Shown here piece after piece: positions 9,126-21,587 of a DNA stretch of 64,000 nt. Source of the stretch: Fodinicola acaciae. Lineage in GTDB: Bacteria; Actinomycetota; Actinomycetes; Mycobacteriales; HKI-0501. Numbering within the stretch: position 1 is the stretch's first letter; every line of letters starts with the position of its first letter. A program made the translations under genes and the position numbers. The DNA lies in the NCBI RefSeq assembly GCF_010993745.1, contig NZ_WOTN01000003.1:124001-188000 (forward strand). The letters run 5' to 3'. The notes beneath the pieces are model-generated. The model was not told where the DNA came from. It did no database searches and saw only the letters and a program-made list of their open reading frames with translations.

Positions 9126-10088
9126 ATGAAACGGGGCCGATGGGCTGACCAGCCGGAGCTTCTGCGCAAGCGCAGCAGGCTCAACGTGATCAAGGCAAGC
9201 ACGCTTCGCGAGCTTGGCATGAAGGACAGCACGATCTATCGCCGCTGTCGTCCGGACGGGCCTTGGCGTCGACTGCTGCCAGGCATCATCCTTCTCCAGT
9301 CGTCACCTCCGACCGCGGACCAGCGTGCGGTGGCCGCACTCCTGTACTGCGGGCCACTGAGCCAGATCACTGGCGCCGAGGCGTGTCGCCGCCACGGTCT
9401 GCGCCTGCCAAAACTCGGGGACGACCGTCTCCACCTTCTCAATCCGCACGAGACGAAGGTCGGCAGCAGCGGCTTCGTGCTGATCGAGCGAACGGCTCGC
9501 CTGCCGGAGCCGGTGGTGCGCGAAGGCATCCCGCTGACGCCTCTCACCCGAGCCGTACTCGACCTCACCAGGCGGATCCCGGAGGTCGAGCCGGTTATGC
9601 AGCTGGTCATCGAAGCGATCCAGCGGGGCCACTGCGTGCCAGAGGCGATGTCGAAGGAGTTGGAGATCGGTGGCCGACGCGGCTCCGCCATTCCTCGCCA
9701 GGTGCTCTCGCGGATCACCGACCTCCGTTCCGTCGCGGAATCTCACGGTCGCGACCTGAGCATGCGGATGAAGGTGCCTCCGTCGGACTTCAACGTCGAC
9801 GTGTACGACGCCAACGGCAGGTACATCGGCAGGCCTGATCAATGGTGGGACCACATCGCCTTGGCACACGAGATCGACTCGTTCGACTTCCACTTCTGGA
9901 AGGACGACTACGCACGTACCGTTCAACGCGACACTCGATACGCGGCCGCTGGGATCATCGTCGTACGCACGCTGCCATCGCGGATCCTGCAGGAACCGGA
10001 CGAGGTGCTGGCCGAGCTGGAAGCGGCGTATCAGGCGGCGCTCGCGCGACCGCGGCCCACCGTCCGCGCGATTCGTCGCGCCGCCTAG
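9126..10088 (+). CDS. AbiEi-like antitoxin-fold protein with nuclease-like C-terminal region
   Basis: Protein of 320 residues. The N-terminal region (about 20-110) resembles the winged-helix AbiEi antitoxin type: IKASTLRELGMKDSTIYRRC followed by PWRRLLPGIILLQ, then a helical domain with LSQITGAEACRRHGL. The C-terminal part (about 225-300: FNVDVYDANGRYIGRPDQWW, ALAHEIDSFDFHF, ARTVQRDTRYAAAGIIVVRT) looks like the DUF559/Vsr-type restriction-endonuclease-like region common in actinobacterial AbiEi relatives. No AbiEii nucleotidyltransferase partner is adjacent, so it is an orphan. It is exactly bracketed by two type A palindromes. Function unknown; a DNA-binding or abortive-infection role is inferred. 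Confidence 0.65.
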   Translation: MKRGRWADQPELLRKRSRLNVIKASTLRELGMKDSTIYRRCRPDGPWRRLLPGIILLQSSPPTADQRAVAALLYCGPLSQITGAEACRRHGLRLPKLGDDRLHLLNPHETKVGSSGFVLIERTARLPEPVVREGIPLTPLTRAVLDLTRRIPEVEPVMQLVIEAIQRGHCVPEAMSKELEIGGRRGSAIPRQVLSRITDLRSVAESHGRDLSMRMKVPPSDFNVDVYDANGRYIGRPDQWWDHIALAHEIDSFDFHFWKDDYARTVQRDTRYAAAGIIVVRTLPSRILQEPDEVLAELEAAYQAALARPRPTVRAIRRAA

Positions 10089-10090
10089 TT

Positions 10091-10137
10091 CGCATGGCCA
10101 CCATGCTTGCGTTGGACGCAAGCATGGTGGCCATGCG
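10091..10137. repeat. Palindromic repeat type A, copy 2
   Basis: Perfect 22-base inverted repeat around the triplet TGG, starting two bases after the stop codon of the AbiEi-like gene. It could end transcription of that gene, but no T-tract follows and the same element occurs in places where termination makes no sense. Confidence 0.92.
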
Positions 10138-10239
10138 GACTTTAACCACGTGCGGTGATGAATGGGATCGGAATCTTGTGTTGGACGGGGGCGGTAACCG
10201 AGGCGGAGGGTGATGGCACAGGCCACGTGGAGGAGTGAG

Positions 10240-11262
10240 ATGGAATTCCGTACGCTCGGCGGCACCGGGACGATCGTGTCGACGCAGTGCCTTGGCACGA
10301 TGACGTTTGGCAACGAGAGCAGCGAGGAGGTGTCGCACGCCCAGCTCGACCGGTTCGTCGAGGCGGGCGGCAACTTCATCGACACCGCCAACGTCTACTC
10401 GCGCGGCGTCTCCGAGGAGATCGTGGGCCGCTGGCTGGCCGGGAGCGGCCGCCGCGACGAGGTGGTGATCGCGACCAAAGGCCGCTTCGCGATGGGTGAC
10501 GGACCCAACGACGTCGGCCTCAGCCGTACGAGCCTGACCCGCGCACTCGACGCGAGCCTCAAGCGGCTGCAGGTGGACACCGTCGACCTCTACCAGGCAC
10601 ACGCCTGGGACGCACTGACGCCGATCGAGGAGACGCTGCGATTCTTCGACGACGCGGTGAAAGCCGGCAAGATCCGGTACGCCGGCGTCAGCAACTTCCT
10701 CGGCTGGCAACTGCAAAAGGCCGCCATGCTCACCGACATCCTTGGCCTCACGCCGATCGTGACGCTGCAGCCGCAATACAACCTGCTGGTACGCGAGATC
10801 GAGTTCGAACTCGTCGACGTGTGCGAAAACGAAAACATCGGCATCCTGCCGTGGTCGCCGCTCGGCGGCGGCTGGCTGACCGGCAAATACCGCCGCGACC
10901 AGACGCCGACCGGCGCCAGCCGGCTCGGGGACGATCCCGAGCGAGGCATGGAGGCGTACGCGCCGCGCAACGCGCAGGAGCAGACCTGGCAGGTCATCGA
11001 TGCCGTGCGCAAGATCGCCGAGTCGCGTGGCGTGAGCATGGCGCAGGTGGCGCTGGCCTGGACGGCCGACCGGCCGGCGGTCACGTCCGTGATCCTCGGC
11101 GCGCGGACGGTCGAGCAGCTCGACGACAACCTCGCCGCCGCCGGGCTGCACCTGAGCGACGAGGAGACCCGGCTGCTCGACGACGTGAGCGGCCCGATCG
11201 TCGGCGAATACCCATACGGTCCACAGGGTCGCGCGCAGCGCGCCTCCGGCCGCGAGCTCTGA
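10240..11262 (+). CDS. Aldo/keto reductase
   Basis: NADPH-dependent aldo/keto reductase of 340 residues with a TIM barrel. The catalytic tetrad is visible: D48 (NFIDTANVY), Y53, K80 (VVIATKGRF) and H121 (DLYQAHAWD). Cofactor-loop motifs [32 protein letters not shown] and [12 protein letters not shown] follow in the usual order. The frame is open from 10210, but a near-perfect GGAGGAG at 10229-10235 sets the start at the ATG at 10240. It resembles the IolS/YajO-like group of soluble reductases; the natural substrate cannot be told. Stands alone between a palindrome and a convergent kinase gene. Confidence 0.93.
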   Translation: MEFRTLGGTGTIVSTQCLGTMTFGNESSEEVSHAQLDRFVEAGGNFIDTANVYSRGVSEEIVGRWLAGSGRRDEVVIATKGRFAMGDGPNDVGLSRTSLTRALDASLKRLQVDTVDLYQAHAWDALTPIEETLRFFDDAVKAGKIRYAGVSNFLGWQLQKAAMLTDILGLTPIVTLQPQYNLLVREIEFELVDVCENENIGILPWSPLGGGWLTGKYRRDQTPTGASRLGDDPERGMEAYAPRNAQEQTWQVIDAVRKIAESRGVSMAQVALAWTADRPAVTSVILGARTVEQLDDNLAAAGLHLSDEETRLLDDVSGPIVGEYPYGPQGRAQRASGREL

Positions 11263-11295
11263 GCGTTTTACGACGAGGTTTGGCGCACAATCCGG

Positions 11296-11829
11296 TCACC
11301 GCGCGAAAGACGGCCTGCCAAGCAAAGCGGTGAGCCGAGTGGTGAGGTCGTCGAGGTCGACAGGTCCTGACGTGTCGACCTCGACGAGGGGTCCGATCCC
11401 CACCGGCTGCCGGTATTCGTCGAGCGACGACGCGGCCAACGTCGTCAGGGCGTGCGCCGGATGAGCCGTACGCGCGCGTTCGGCGTAGCGGCGGATGATC
11501 TCCGCATCCGAACAACGGCAGCGAACTTCGACGAACCGGGCGTCGAGCCGGCGCAGGTGCTCCTGCTCGATCGCGCTGCCAGGCCGGAAATTCGCCTCCA
11601 GGATCACCTCCGGACACTGCGCGGCGACCAGCCACAGCACTTCCATGGCCGCCGCGCCGATCCGGCGCGACCAGGCGAGGTCACCCGCCGGTCCGCCCAT
11701 TGCGTCGAAGATCGTTTCCTTGAGGTCGTCCTTGCTGATCAACGGCAGGTCCAACCGCTTGGCCAGCGCACGCGCCAATGTCGTCTTTCCGGCCGCCGGC
11801 GGGCCGGATACCAGAAGCACCAACCGCAC
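11296..11829 (-). CDS. P-loop kinase-like ATPase
   Basis: Small 177-residue P-loop protein. The Walker A motif GPPAAGKTT is at residues 9-17, followed by a lid-containing kinase fold: LPLISKDDLKETIFDAMG, VILEANFRPGS (Walker B-like strand) and the arginine-rich RCRCSDAEIIRRYAERAR. This pattern is shared by small-molecule kinases such as the chloramphenicol phosphotransferase-like and shikimate or gluconate kinase-like groups. Substrate unknown. Start is a GTG at 11829, facing pmt divergently across about 180 bases. It converges on the aldo/keto reductase. Confidence 0.75.
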   Translation of the reverse strand: MRLVLLVSGPPAAGKTTLARALAKRLDLPLISKDDLKETIFDAMGGPAGDLAWSRRIGAAAMEVLWLVAAQCPEVILEANFRPGSAIEQEHLRRLDARFVEVRCRCSDAEIIRRYAERARTAHPAHALTTLAASSLDEYRQPVGIGPLVEVDTSGPVDLDDLTTRLTALLGRPSFAR

Positions 11830-12006
11830 GCGCCCAGCCTACAACGACGGTTGTCAGGGCCCGATGATCTCGCGGCAGGTAACGTGCTTTCGAGAGATCG
11901 CGGACAAGCTGCGGTGGACGTAGGAGACAAATTCGCATTGGCGCAAGTCCAGCTTCAGTGGCGTGCTGACGTCCGTCGCGGCCGTGAGGGCCGATGCGCT
12001 GACCGC

Positions 12007-13416
12007 GTGAGGTTCAACGACCGCTGGCTCTCCTGGGTCCTGGCGATCGCCGTCACCGCCATCGGCGGCGTCCTCCGCTTCGCATACCTGGCGCGACCGC
12101 ACGACCAGAAGGCCGGCGCGCTGGTCTTCGACGAGATCTACTACGTGCCAAACTCCTGGTCGTTGCTGCACAAAGGCTATGAGCTCGGCGGCTATGACCT
12201 GTCCAAGCACGGCGAGTTCATGGCCCATCCGCCGATGGGGAAATGGTGCATCGCGGTCGGCCAGGCGCTGTTCGGCAACACGCCGTTTGGCTGGCGGTTC
12301 AGCGCGGCGGTCGCCGGCACCGTTGCGATCCTGTTGCTCGTACGCATCGCGCGGCGGCTGTTCGACTCGACGTTGCTTGGCTGCGCCGCCGGTCTGCTCC
12401 TGGCACTGGACGGCCTTGCCCTGGTGGAAAGTCGCACGGCGCTGCTCGACATCTTCCTGATGACCTTCGTGCTGGCGGCTTTCGGCTGCCTGCTGCTCGA
12501 TCGCGATCGACGCCGTACGACCAACACACGTGTGCCTTGGTGGCTGTTGGCGGCTGGCCTGCTCACCGGCGTGGCCACGGGAGTCAAGTGGAGCGCGATC
12601 TACTTCGTACCGGTTTTCGCGGTTTTGGTGGTGTGGTGGGAAATCGGCCGGCGGCGGCTGGCCGGTGCCGACCGGCCGGTACGCGGGGCGTTGCTTTTCG
12701 GCACCGGCTGGATCGCCGTTTTCGTTGGCTGCGCGCTGATCGCGTACGTGGCGACCTGGACCGGCTGGCTGGTGACCAGCACTGGCTATGACCGCAATTT
12801 CTACGCCGACCACAACGGCCATCCGCTGCCGCCGGTCGTCAACGCGCTTTACAACCTCGGCGTCTATCACTACGAGATGTACCATTTTGGCGCCACGCTT
12901 GACAGACCGCACACCTACCAGTCGCAGCCGTGGAGCTGGCTGGCGATGCTGCGACCGGTGGCGTACGGCTATTCGACGGCCGGTCCGTGTGGTTCCGCTG
13001 AGTGTTCCGCGGAAACTCTGGCGCTCGGTACGCCGACACTGTGGTGGAGTTTCCTGCCCGCGCTGGCCGCCTGCTGCTGGCAGTGGATCGCGCGACATGA
13101 CTGGCGCGGTGCGGCGGTGGTGATCTGCGCAGCCGCCGGCATCGTGCCGTGGCTGGCTTTCCCCAACCGTACGATGTTTTTCTTCTACGCGTTGCCGTCG
13201 CTGCCGTTCCTGATCCTGGCGGTGACGCTCGTACTGGGGATCGTGCTCGGCGACTCCTCCGCGAGCCTGCAGAGAAGGCAGGCCGGCGCGCTCGCCGCCG
13301 GCGCGTACGTCGTCATGGTCACGCTGACTTTTGCCTTTTTCTGGCCGGTCTACACCAGCGAGATGCTCACGTACGCCCAATGGCGGCTGCGGATGTGGCT
13401 GCCGTCCTGGATCTGA
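12007..13416 (+). CDS. pmt: Dolichyl-phosphate-mannose protein O-mannosyltransferase (PMT family)
   Basis: Integral membrane glycosyltransferase of about 469 residues (GT39) that transfers mannose from polyprenyl phosphate mannose to secreted proteins. The first extracytoplasmic loop carries the acidic pair in VFDEIYYVPNSW, followed by AHPPMGKW, both typical of the mycobacterial enzyme Rv1002c. Around ten hydrophobic segments follow, with a long loop at LYNLGVYHYEMYHFG. The frame opens at 11452, but upstream residues are not PMT-like; I start at the GTG at 12007 just before the first membrane helix. No strong ribosome binding site. The 3' end converges on ffh. Confidence 0.92.
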   Translation: MRFNDRWLSWVLAIAVTAIGGVLRFAYLARPHDQKAGALVFDEIYYVPNSWSLLHKGYELGGYDLSKHGEFMAHPPMGKWCIAVGQALFGNTPFGWRFSAAVAGTVAILLLVRIARRLFDSTLLGCAAGLLLALDGLALVESRTALLDIFLMTFVLAAFGCLLLDRDRRRTTNTRVPWWLLAAGLLTGVATGVKWSAIYFVPVFAVLVVWWEIGRRRLAGADRPVRGALLFGTGWIAVFVGCALIAYVATWTGWLVTSTGYDRNFYADHNGHPLPPVVNALYNLGVYHYEMYHFGATLDRPHTYQSQPWSWLAMLRPVAYGYSTAGPCGSAECSAETLALGTPTLWWSFLPALAACCWQWIARHDWRGAAVVICAAAGIVPWLAFPNRTMFFFYALPSLPFLILAVTLVLGIVLGDSSASLQRRQAGALAAGAYVVMVTLTFAFFWPVYTSEMLTYAQWRLRMWLPSWI

Positions 13417-13425
13417 CGCGCATGC

Positions 13426-14949
13426 CTAAGGCTTCTTGCGGTTTTGCAGTTGGTTGAAGTCGATCTGCGGCATTTGGAAGTTGGTCGGCAGGCCGCCGGC
13501 GCCAGGCGGGACCGGGCCGCCGGGTGGCAGCTGACCGAGCGGGTTGGCGGCGCCGCGCCGGACCGTACGACCGGCCTTGCCACCTTTGCGTTTGTTTTTC
13601 GGCGACTTGGTGGCCTTGCGGCGGCCGCCGAGGCCCGGCAGCCCCATCTGGCCACCCATCTGCTTCATCATCTTGCGCATCTCGAAGAAGCGGTCGACCA
13701 GCTGGTTGACGTCGGTGACCGTGACGCCGGAGCCGTTGGCGATGCGCAGCCGGCGCGAGCCGTTGATGATCTTCGGATCGGCGCGCTCGGCCGGGGTCAT
13801 GCCGCGGACGATCGCCTGCACGCGGTCGAGATGCTTCTCGTCGAGGTCGGCGAGCTGGTCCTTCATCTGCGCGGCGCCGGGCAGCATGCCGATCAGGTTG
13901 CCGAGCGGGCCGAGCTTGCGTACGGCCAGCATCTGCTCCAGCAGGTCCTCCAGCGTGAAGTCCTCGCCACCGGTGATCTTGGCGGCCATCCGCTGCTGCT
14001 GCTCGGCGTCGAAGGCGGTCTCGGCCTGCTCGATGAGCGTGAGCACGTCACCCATGCCGAGGATGCGCGAGGCCATCCGGTCGGGGTGGAAGACGTCGAA
14101 GTCCTCCAGCTTCTCGCCGGAGGAGGCGAACATGATCGGCTGGCCGGTGACGTGGCGTACGGACAGCGCGGCGCCACCGCGAGCGTCGCCGTCGAGCTTG
14201 GAGAGCACGACGCCGGTGAAGCCGACGCCGTCGCGGAAGGCCTCGGCCGTACGCACCGCGTCCTGACCGATCATCGCGTCGACCACGAACAGCGTCTCGT
14301 CCGGCGACACCGCGTCGCGGATCGCGGCGGCCTGCGCCATCAGCTCCTCGTCGATGCCGAGGCGGCCGGCGGTGTCGATGATGACGATGTCGCGCATCGC
14401 GCGCCGCGCGTGATCGATGGACGAGCGTGCGACCTGCACGGGGTCGCCGACGCCGTTGCCCGGCTCGGGCGCGTACACCTCCACGCCGGCGCGCTCGCCG
14501 ACGACCTGCAGCTGCTGCACCGCGTTGGGGCGCTGGAGGTCGGCCGCGACCAGCATCGGCTGGTGGCCGTTCTTGCTGAGCCAGCGGCCGAGCTTGCCGG
14601 CCAGCGTGGTCTTGCCGGCGCCCTGCAGGCCGGCGAGCATGATGACGGTCGGCGGGTTCTTGGCGAACTGGAGCCGGCGCGTCTCGCCGCCGAGGATGCC
14701 GATCAGCTCCTCGTTGACGATCTTGATGACCTGCTGGGCCGGGTTGAGCGCCTGCGAGACCTCGGCGCCGCTCGCGCGCTCCTTGATCGCCTTGATGAAA
14801 TCCTTGACGACCGGCAGGGCCACGTCGGCTTCCAGCAGCGCGACGCGGATCTCGCGGGCCGTACGGTCGATGTCGGCGTCGCTCAGCCGGCCCTTGGAGC
14901 GCAGCGACGAGAAGACGGCGGAGAGCCGGTCGGAAAGTGTGTCGAACAC
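13426..14949 (-). CDS. ffh: Signal recognition particle protein Ffh
   Basis: SRP54 GTPase of 507 residues that binds 4.5S RNA and signal peptides of nascent membrane proteins, handing them to FtsY. N domain at 1-90; G domain with GLQGAGKTT (about 108-116), DTAGR and TKLDGDARGG-like motifs; methionine-rich M domain at about 300-435 with the RNA-binding SRRLRIANGSG. The last 70 residues are an unusual Lys/Gly then Pro/Gln-rich tail. Its receptor gene ftsY is also in this window, 20 kb away. In mycobacteria ffh follows glnD as here; in this genome a GyrI-like gene and a palindrome lie between them. Confidence 0.97.
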   Translation of the reverse strand: MFDTLSDRLSAVFSSLRSKGRLSDADIDRTAREIRVALLEADVALPVVKDFIKAIKERASGAEVSQALNPAQQVIKIVNEELIGILGGETRRLQFAKNPPTVIMLAGLQGAGKTTLAGKLGRWLSKNGHQPMLVAADLQRPNAVQQLQVVGERAGVEVYAPEPGNGVGDPVQVARSSIDHARRAMRDIVIIDTAGRLGIDEELMAQAAAIRDAVSPDETLFVVDAMIGQDAVRTAEAFRDGVGFTGVVLSKLDGDARGGAALSVRHVTGQPIMFASSGEKLEDFDVFHPDRMASRILGMGDVLTLIEQAETAFDAEQQQRMAAKITGGEDFTLEDLLEQMLAVRKLGPLGNLIGMLPGAAQMKDQLADLDEKHLDRVQAIVRGMTPAERADPKIINGSRRLRIANGSGVTVTDVNQLVDRFFEMRKMMKQMGGQMGLPGLGGRRKATKSPKNKRKGGKAGRTVRRGAANPLGQLPPGGPVPPGAGGLPTNFQMPQIDFNQLQNRKKP

Positions 14950-15054
14950 GTGGCAGCAGTCCTCGGATCGCGAGCGGGCTAACTCCCTAAGCCTAACGAC
15001 CTCTGGCCGTACGCGATGGCGGCATGGCCGTACGCGGCGATCGGGCCGGATGGT

Positions 15055-15101
15055 CGCATGGCCACCATGCGTGCGTCTGACGCACGCATGGTGGCCATGC
15101 G
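15055..15101. repeat. Palindromic repeat type A, copy 3
   Basis: Perfect 22-base inverted repeat around CTG, two bases beyond the stop codon of the minus-strand GyrI-like gene and about 105 bases before ffh. It may end or process the upstream transcript, but lacks a T-tract. Confidence 0.92.
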
Positions 15102-15102
15102 G

Positions 15103-15591
15103 CTAGGCGAGCTTGAAGGCGAGGTCGGTCTCCCACTTGGTCACGTCCGGCTGCGTGGTGGGGTCGGTCTGGTAGATCTCCAGCCGGCAACCCCAACGCT
15201 CACCGTCGCGGTCCCAGGTCAGTCCCTGCTGGTCGGCCCACGTCAGCAGGGCCGCCGTGGCGTCGACGAGCTGGCTCGGCGGACCGACGTGCGTGACCGT
15301 CGCGTACCGGCCGGCCGGGATGACGCCGCTGATCATCTCCGGCGCCGGGTCGACCGGGGTCTGGGTCGGTACGCCGGCCTCCATCTCCAACTCGCGGCCC
15401 ATGTCGATCACGTTGTACTTGAGGAAAGGCGCGCCGGCCAGCGGGATGTCGTTGGCCATCAGCCAGCCGACGACGTCACCGATCCGGTCGGCGATGGCCG
15501 GGATGGAGGCCATGGTGACGGTGGCCCGGTAGGCGACGTACGGCTGCTCGTCGCGGGTCACGATGGTGGGTTGTGGAGTAGTCATGACCAC
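15103..15591 (-). CDS. GyrI-like effector-binding domain protein
   Basis: Stand-alone small-molecule-binding domain of 160-162 residues of the GyrI/AraC-effector (SOUL-like) fold: duplicated strand-helix modules with VAYRATVTMASIPAIADRIG, then GVIPAGRYATVTHVGPPSQLVDATAALLTWADQQGL and a terminal RLEIYQTDPTTQPDVTKWETDL, which matches the family end. No DNA-binding domain is attached. It might bind drugs or lipophilic metabolites; role unknown. Start may be the GTG at 15591 or the ATG at 15585 (MTTPQ). The gene sits between glnD and ffh on the same strand, with a hairpin upstream and a palindrome downstream. Confidence 0.8.
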   Translation of the reverse strand: MVMTTPQPTIVTRDEQPYVAYRATVTMASIPAIADRIGDVVGWLMANDIPLAGAPFLKYNVIDMGRELEMEAGVPTQTPVDPAPEMISGVIPAGRYATVTHVGPPSQLVDATAALLTWADQQGLTWDRDGERWGCRLEIYQTDPTTQPDVTKWETDLAFKLA

Positions 15592-15666
15592 ACAGACCGT
15601 CGCACGCGGCGAAACTCATCGACGACCCTCCGACAAGATTTTTTGTCATGCGGCCTCTCAACCCAC

Positions 15667-15690
15667 CCCCCACCCGACTCTGGGTGGGGG
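15667..15690 (-). terminator. Hairpin after glnD
   Basis: A 9-base-pair GC-rich stem (CCCCCACCC with GGGTGGGGG) and a 6-base loop, about 47 bases beyond the glnD stop codon in the direction of transcription. No T-run follows directly, as is common in actinobacteria. Likely terminator of the amtB-glnB-glnD operon. Confidence 0.6.
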
Positions 15691-15736
15691 CCCAGATTGG
15701 CAGGTGGGTATGACAGTTTCGAGCCGTAGCAGGTAG

Positions 15737-19642
<3,906 letters not shown>

Positions 19643-19701
19643 AGGCATCCTCCTCGTGAGGACACGGTGGCTGCTGGCTGTTTCGGCTCCGGTTCACCGG
19701 C

Positions 19702-19738
19702 ATTTCGTTGATGTTCCGCAATGTTTCGATCCTGTAAC
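19702..19738 (-). promoter_or_regulatory. GlnR-like operator upstream of amtB
   Basis: Read on the minus strand: GTTAC-n6-GAAAC-n5-GGAAC-n6-GAAAT. This is close to the actinobacterial GlnR consensus as I remember it (gTnAC-n6-GaAAC, repeated), with the first half perfect and the second shifted by one base. It lies 60 bases before the amtB start, where GlnR boxes are known in Streptomyces and Mycobacterium. Binding is inferred. Confidence 0.65.
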
Positions 19739-19838
19739 GACACCGGTGCGCGTTCGACATATCACCGCAAGTGCACGATCGGTGGCCGTTCGGCCAGACC
19801 TGCCGGCGATTGTCGGCGGTCGCCGGCACACTCGGGAC

Positions 19839-20594
19839 ATGGAGTATGTGAGCGCGGCCTTCGGCGTCGCGGCCGGGGCGTTGGTGGCCATGTCGCTGCT
19901 GGCCGCGGTCGCGCTGGTCGTGCTGGCGACGATGTGGCGGATCGCCGAATGGGTGCGGGTCGAGGCGGCCAGCCGGATCGACGCCGGCCTGACGCCCGAC
20001 CTGGTCGGATATCTTCGCGGCGGCGGTGAAGCTGCCTTGCTGGCGTCGATCGCGCGGCTGCACGCGTCCAACGCCATCGGCCAGCCGGGTTTGGTGGCGA
20101 CCGGGCCGTACGCCGGCGGCACACGGCTGGACTCCGCCGTCTACGCGGAGATCAGCGCGAAACCCGGGCGCGGCTTCGGCGACCTGGCGCGGTCGGCGAG
20201 CGTGGTCGCCGCTGTCGAAGCGGTCAGGGACACGCTCAAAGCCGGCGGCTATCTCGGCAGGCGGTCCGGGCGATGGCTGCGCCGCTGGGGCCGGCTGGTG
20301 TCCGTGCTGATCGGGATGTCCGGGTTGGCAGTTGGGCTCTTCAGCGTGTACGGGCGGTCCAGCGGCGGTGAGCTGACCGCGTTTCTACTGGTCGGGTCGG
20401 CGGTCGCCAGCTTCGTCCTGTTGGGGGTGCTGATCAGGGACCGCCGGCTCAGCGCGCGCGGCGAAGGTGCCGTGCGGCACCTGGCGCGCCGAGCACCGGA
20501 GTGGCCGTACGCCGTCGCCATCCACGGTGGGCCGGCCATCTGGAGCGTCGATCCGGCGTTCGCGGCGGCGGCCGGCATTCCGGGCCAGGTCTGA
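19839..20594 (+). CDS. TIGR04222-type membrane protein, no Cys tail
   Basis: Membrane protein of 251 residues resembling the actinobacterial TIGR04222 family. One N-terminal helix (residues 8-32), a soluble segment with GGGEAALLASIARLHASNAIG and a PYAGGTRLDSAVYAEISA region, then two closely spaced helices (about 148-195) and a soluble end with PYAVAIHGGPAIWSVDPAFAAAAG. That last motif is a family hallmark. Unlike the next gene it stops right after this motif with no Gly/Cys extension. ATG at 19839; weak ribosome binding site. It is 70 bases upstream of a second copy of the family and starts a four-gene plus-strand cluster divergent from amtB. Confidence 0.75.
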   Translation: MEYVSAAFGVAAGALVAMSLLAAVALVVLATMWRIAEWVRVEAASRIDAGLTPDLVGYLRGGGEAALLASIARLHASNAIGQPGLVATGPYAGGTRLDSAVYAEISAKPGRGFGDLARSASVVAAVEAVRDTLKAGGYLGRRSGRWLRRWGRLVSVLIGMSGLAVGLFSVYGRSSGGELTAFLLVGSAVASFVLLGVLIRDRRLSARGEGAVRHLARRAPEWPYAVAIHGGPAIWSVDPAFAAAAGIPGQV

Positions 20595-20664
20595 CCGGAA
20601 AGCCGGGGACTCCCGCTGGCATGGTTGCGGCACACTGTGCTCACGAGCAGATCGGGGGTCGACA

Positions 20665-21564
20665 ATGCCGACGTACGCAGCCGCTGGTGACACCTGGGGG
20701 ATCTCCGGACCGGCCTTCCTTGGCCTGTACGCGTTCCTGCTCCTCGCCGGGATCGTCGTGGTGGTGGCCGCCAACATCCTGATCCGGCAGTGGAGCCGGC
20801 CGGCCGGCGAGGTGACGCTCACGCCGAGCGAAGCCGCGGTGTTGCGACACCGCGGCCAGCTGACACCGGTGTTGGCGGCGCTGGCCTACCTTCGTGCCGC
20901 CGGAGCGATCGCGACGACCGGCACGACGGCTCTGCGCGCGACCGGACCGCTGCCGGCCGGGTCTGGTCCGGTGGAAGCGGCCGTCCATCACGCGATCGCC
21001 AGCGGCGCCACGAAACTGTCGACGCTGCAGCACGACCCGCGGGTGGCGAGCACGATCACCGGCGTACGGGCCGACCTGGACCGGCGCGGCATGATCGAGC
21101 CGTTCGTGCTGGCGGTCTATCGGATGACGGCCAGCCTGGGGCTGGTCTTCGTCCTCGTGCTCGGCATCGTGCGCATGGTCGCCGGCACGCTCAACGGGAA
21201 GCCGGTCTCCAACCTGCTGGTGTTCGTCTTCCTCACCGGCGCCGCGATCGTGGTGGCGCTCATCGTCGGCGCGCGGAAGCGGCTGCCGGCCGCGGCGAAG
21301 GCCGGCCTGGACACGCTGCGGCGGCGTACCGGCGCCGACCGCCGCTATGCCGGCGCGTCGCAGCTCGCCGGACCGCTCGGCGCCGCGGCGTCGGTGGCGT
21401 TGTTCGGCGCGGCGGCGATCTGGGCCACCGATCCGGAGATGGCCGCCGCCGCCGGCGTACCGCGCATGACGAGCGGAGCCAGCGGCGGTGGCGACAGCGG
21501 TGGAAGCGGTGGCGGCTGCGGTGGTGGAGGTGGCTGTGGCGGCGGTGGAGGCTGCGGAGGCTGA
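20665..21564 (+). CDS. TIGR04222-type membrane protein with Gly/Cys C-terminal tail
   Basis: Membrane protein of 299 residues from the same family as its neighbour: N-terminal helix at about 17-38, VTLTPSEAAVLRHRGQ, soluble region, two helices at about 155-205, and a terminal AAIWATDPEMAAAAGVP motif. After that motif comes a 30-residue low-complexity tail of Gly and Ser with three cysteines spaced by exactly five glycines (about C285, C291, C297). Such a tail next to a DUF692/MNIO enzyme, a family that oxidatively modifies cysteines of peptides, suggests it is the modification substrate; that is inference. Start ATG 20665 behind GGGGG. Downstream MNIO gene is 23 bases away. Confidence 0.78.
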   Translation: MPTYAAAGDTWGISGPAFLGLYAFLLLAGIVVVVAANILIRQWSRPAGEVTLTPSEAAVLRHRGQLTPVLAALAYLRAAGAIATTGTTALRATGPLPAGSGPVEAAVHHAIASGATKLSTLQHDPRVASTITGVRADLDRRGMIEPFVLAVYRMTASLGLVFVLVLGIVRMVAGTLNGKPVSNLLVFVFLTGAAIVVALIVGARKRLPAAAKAGLDTLRRRTGADRRYAGASQLAGPLGAAASVALFGAAAIWATDPEMAAAAGVPRMTSGASGGGDSGGSGGGCGGGGGCGGGGGCGG

Positions 21565-21587
21565 GCGCTGCCTGAGAGGATCGAGGC

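Noticed and set aside
9126-10240. Toxin-antitoxin pair AbiEi/AbiEii
   Set aside because: No nucleotidyltransferase AbiEii gene lies next to it; the neighbour is an aldo/keto reductase.
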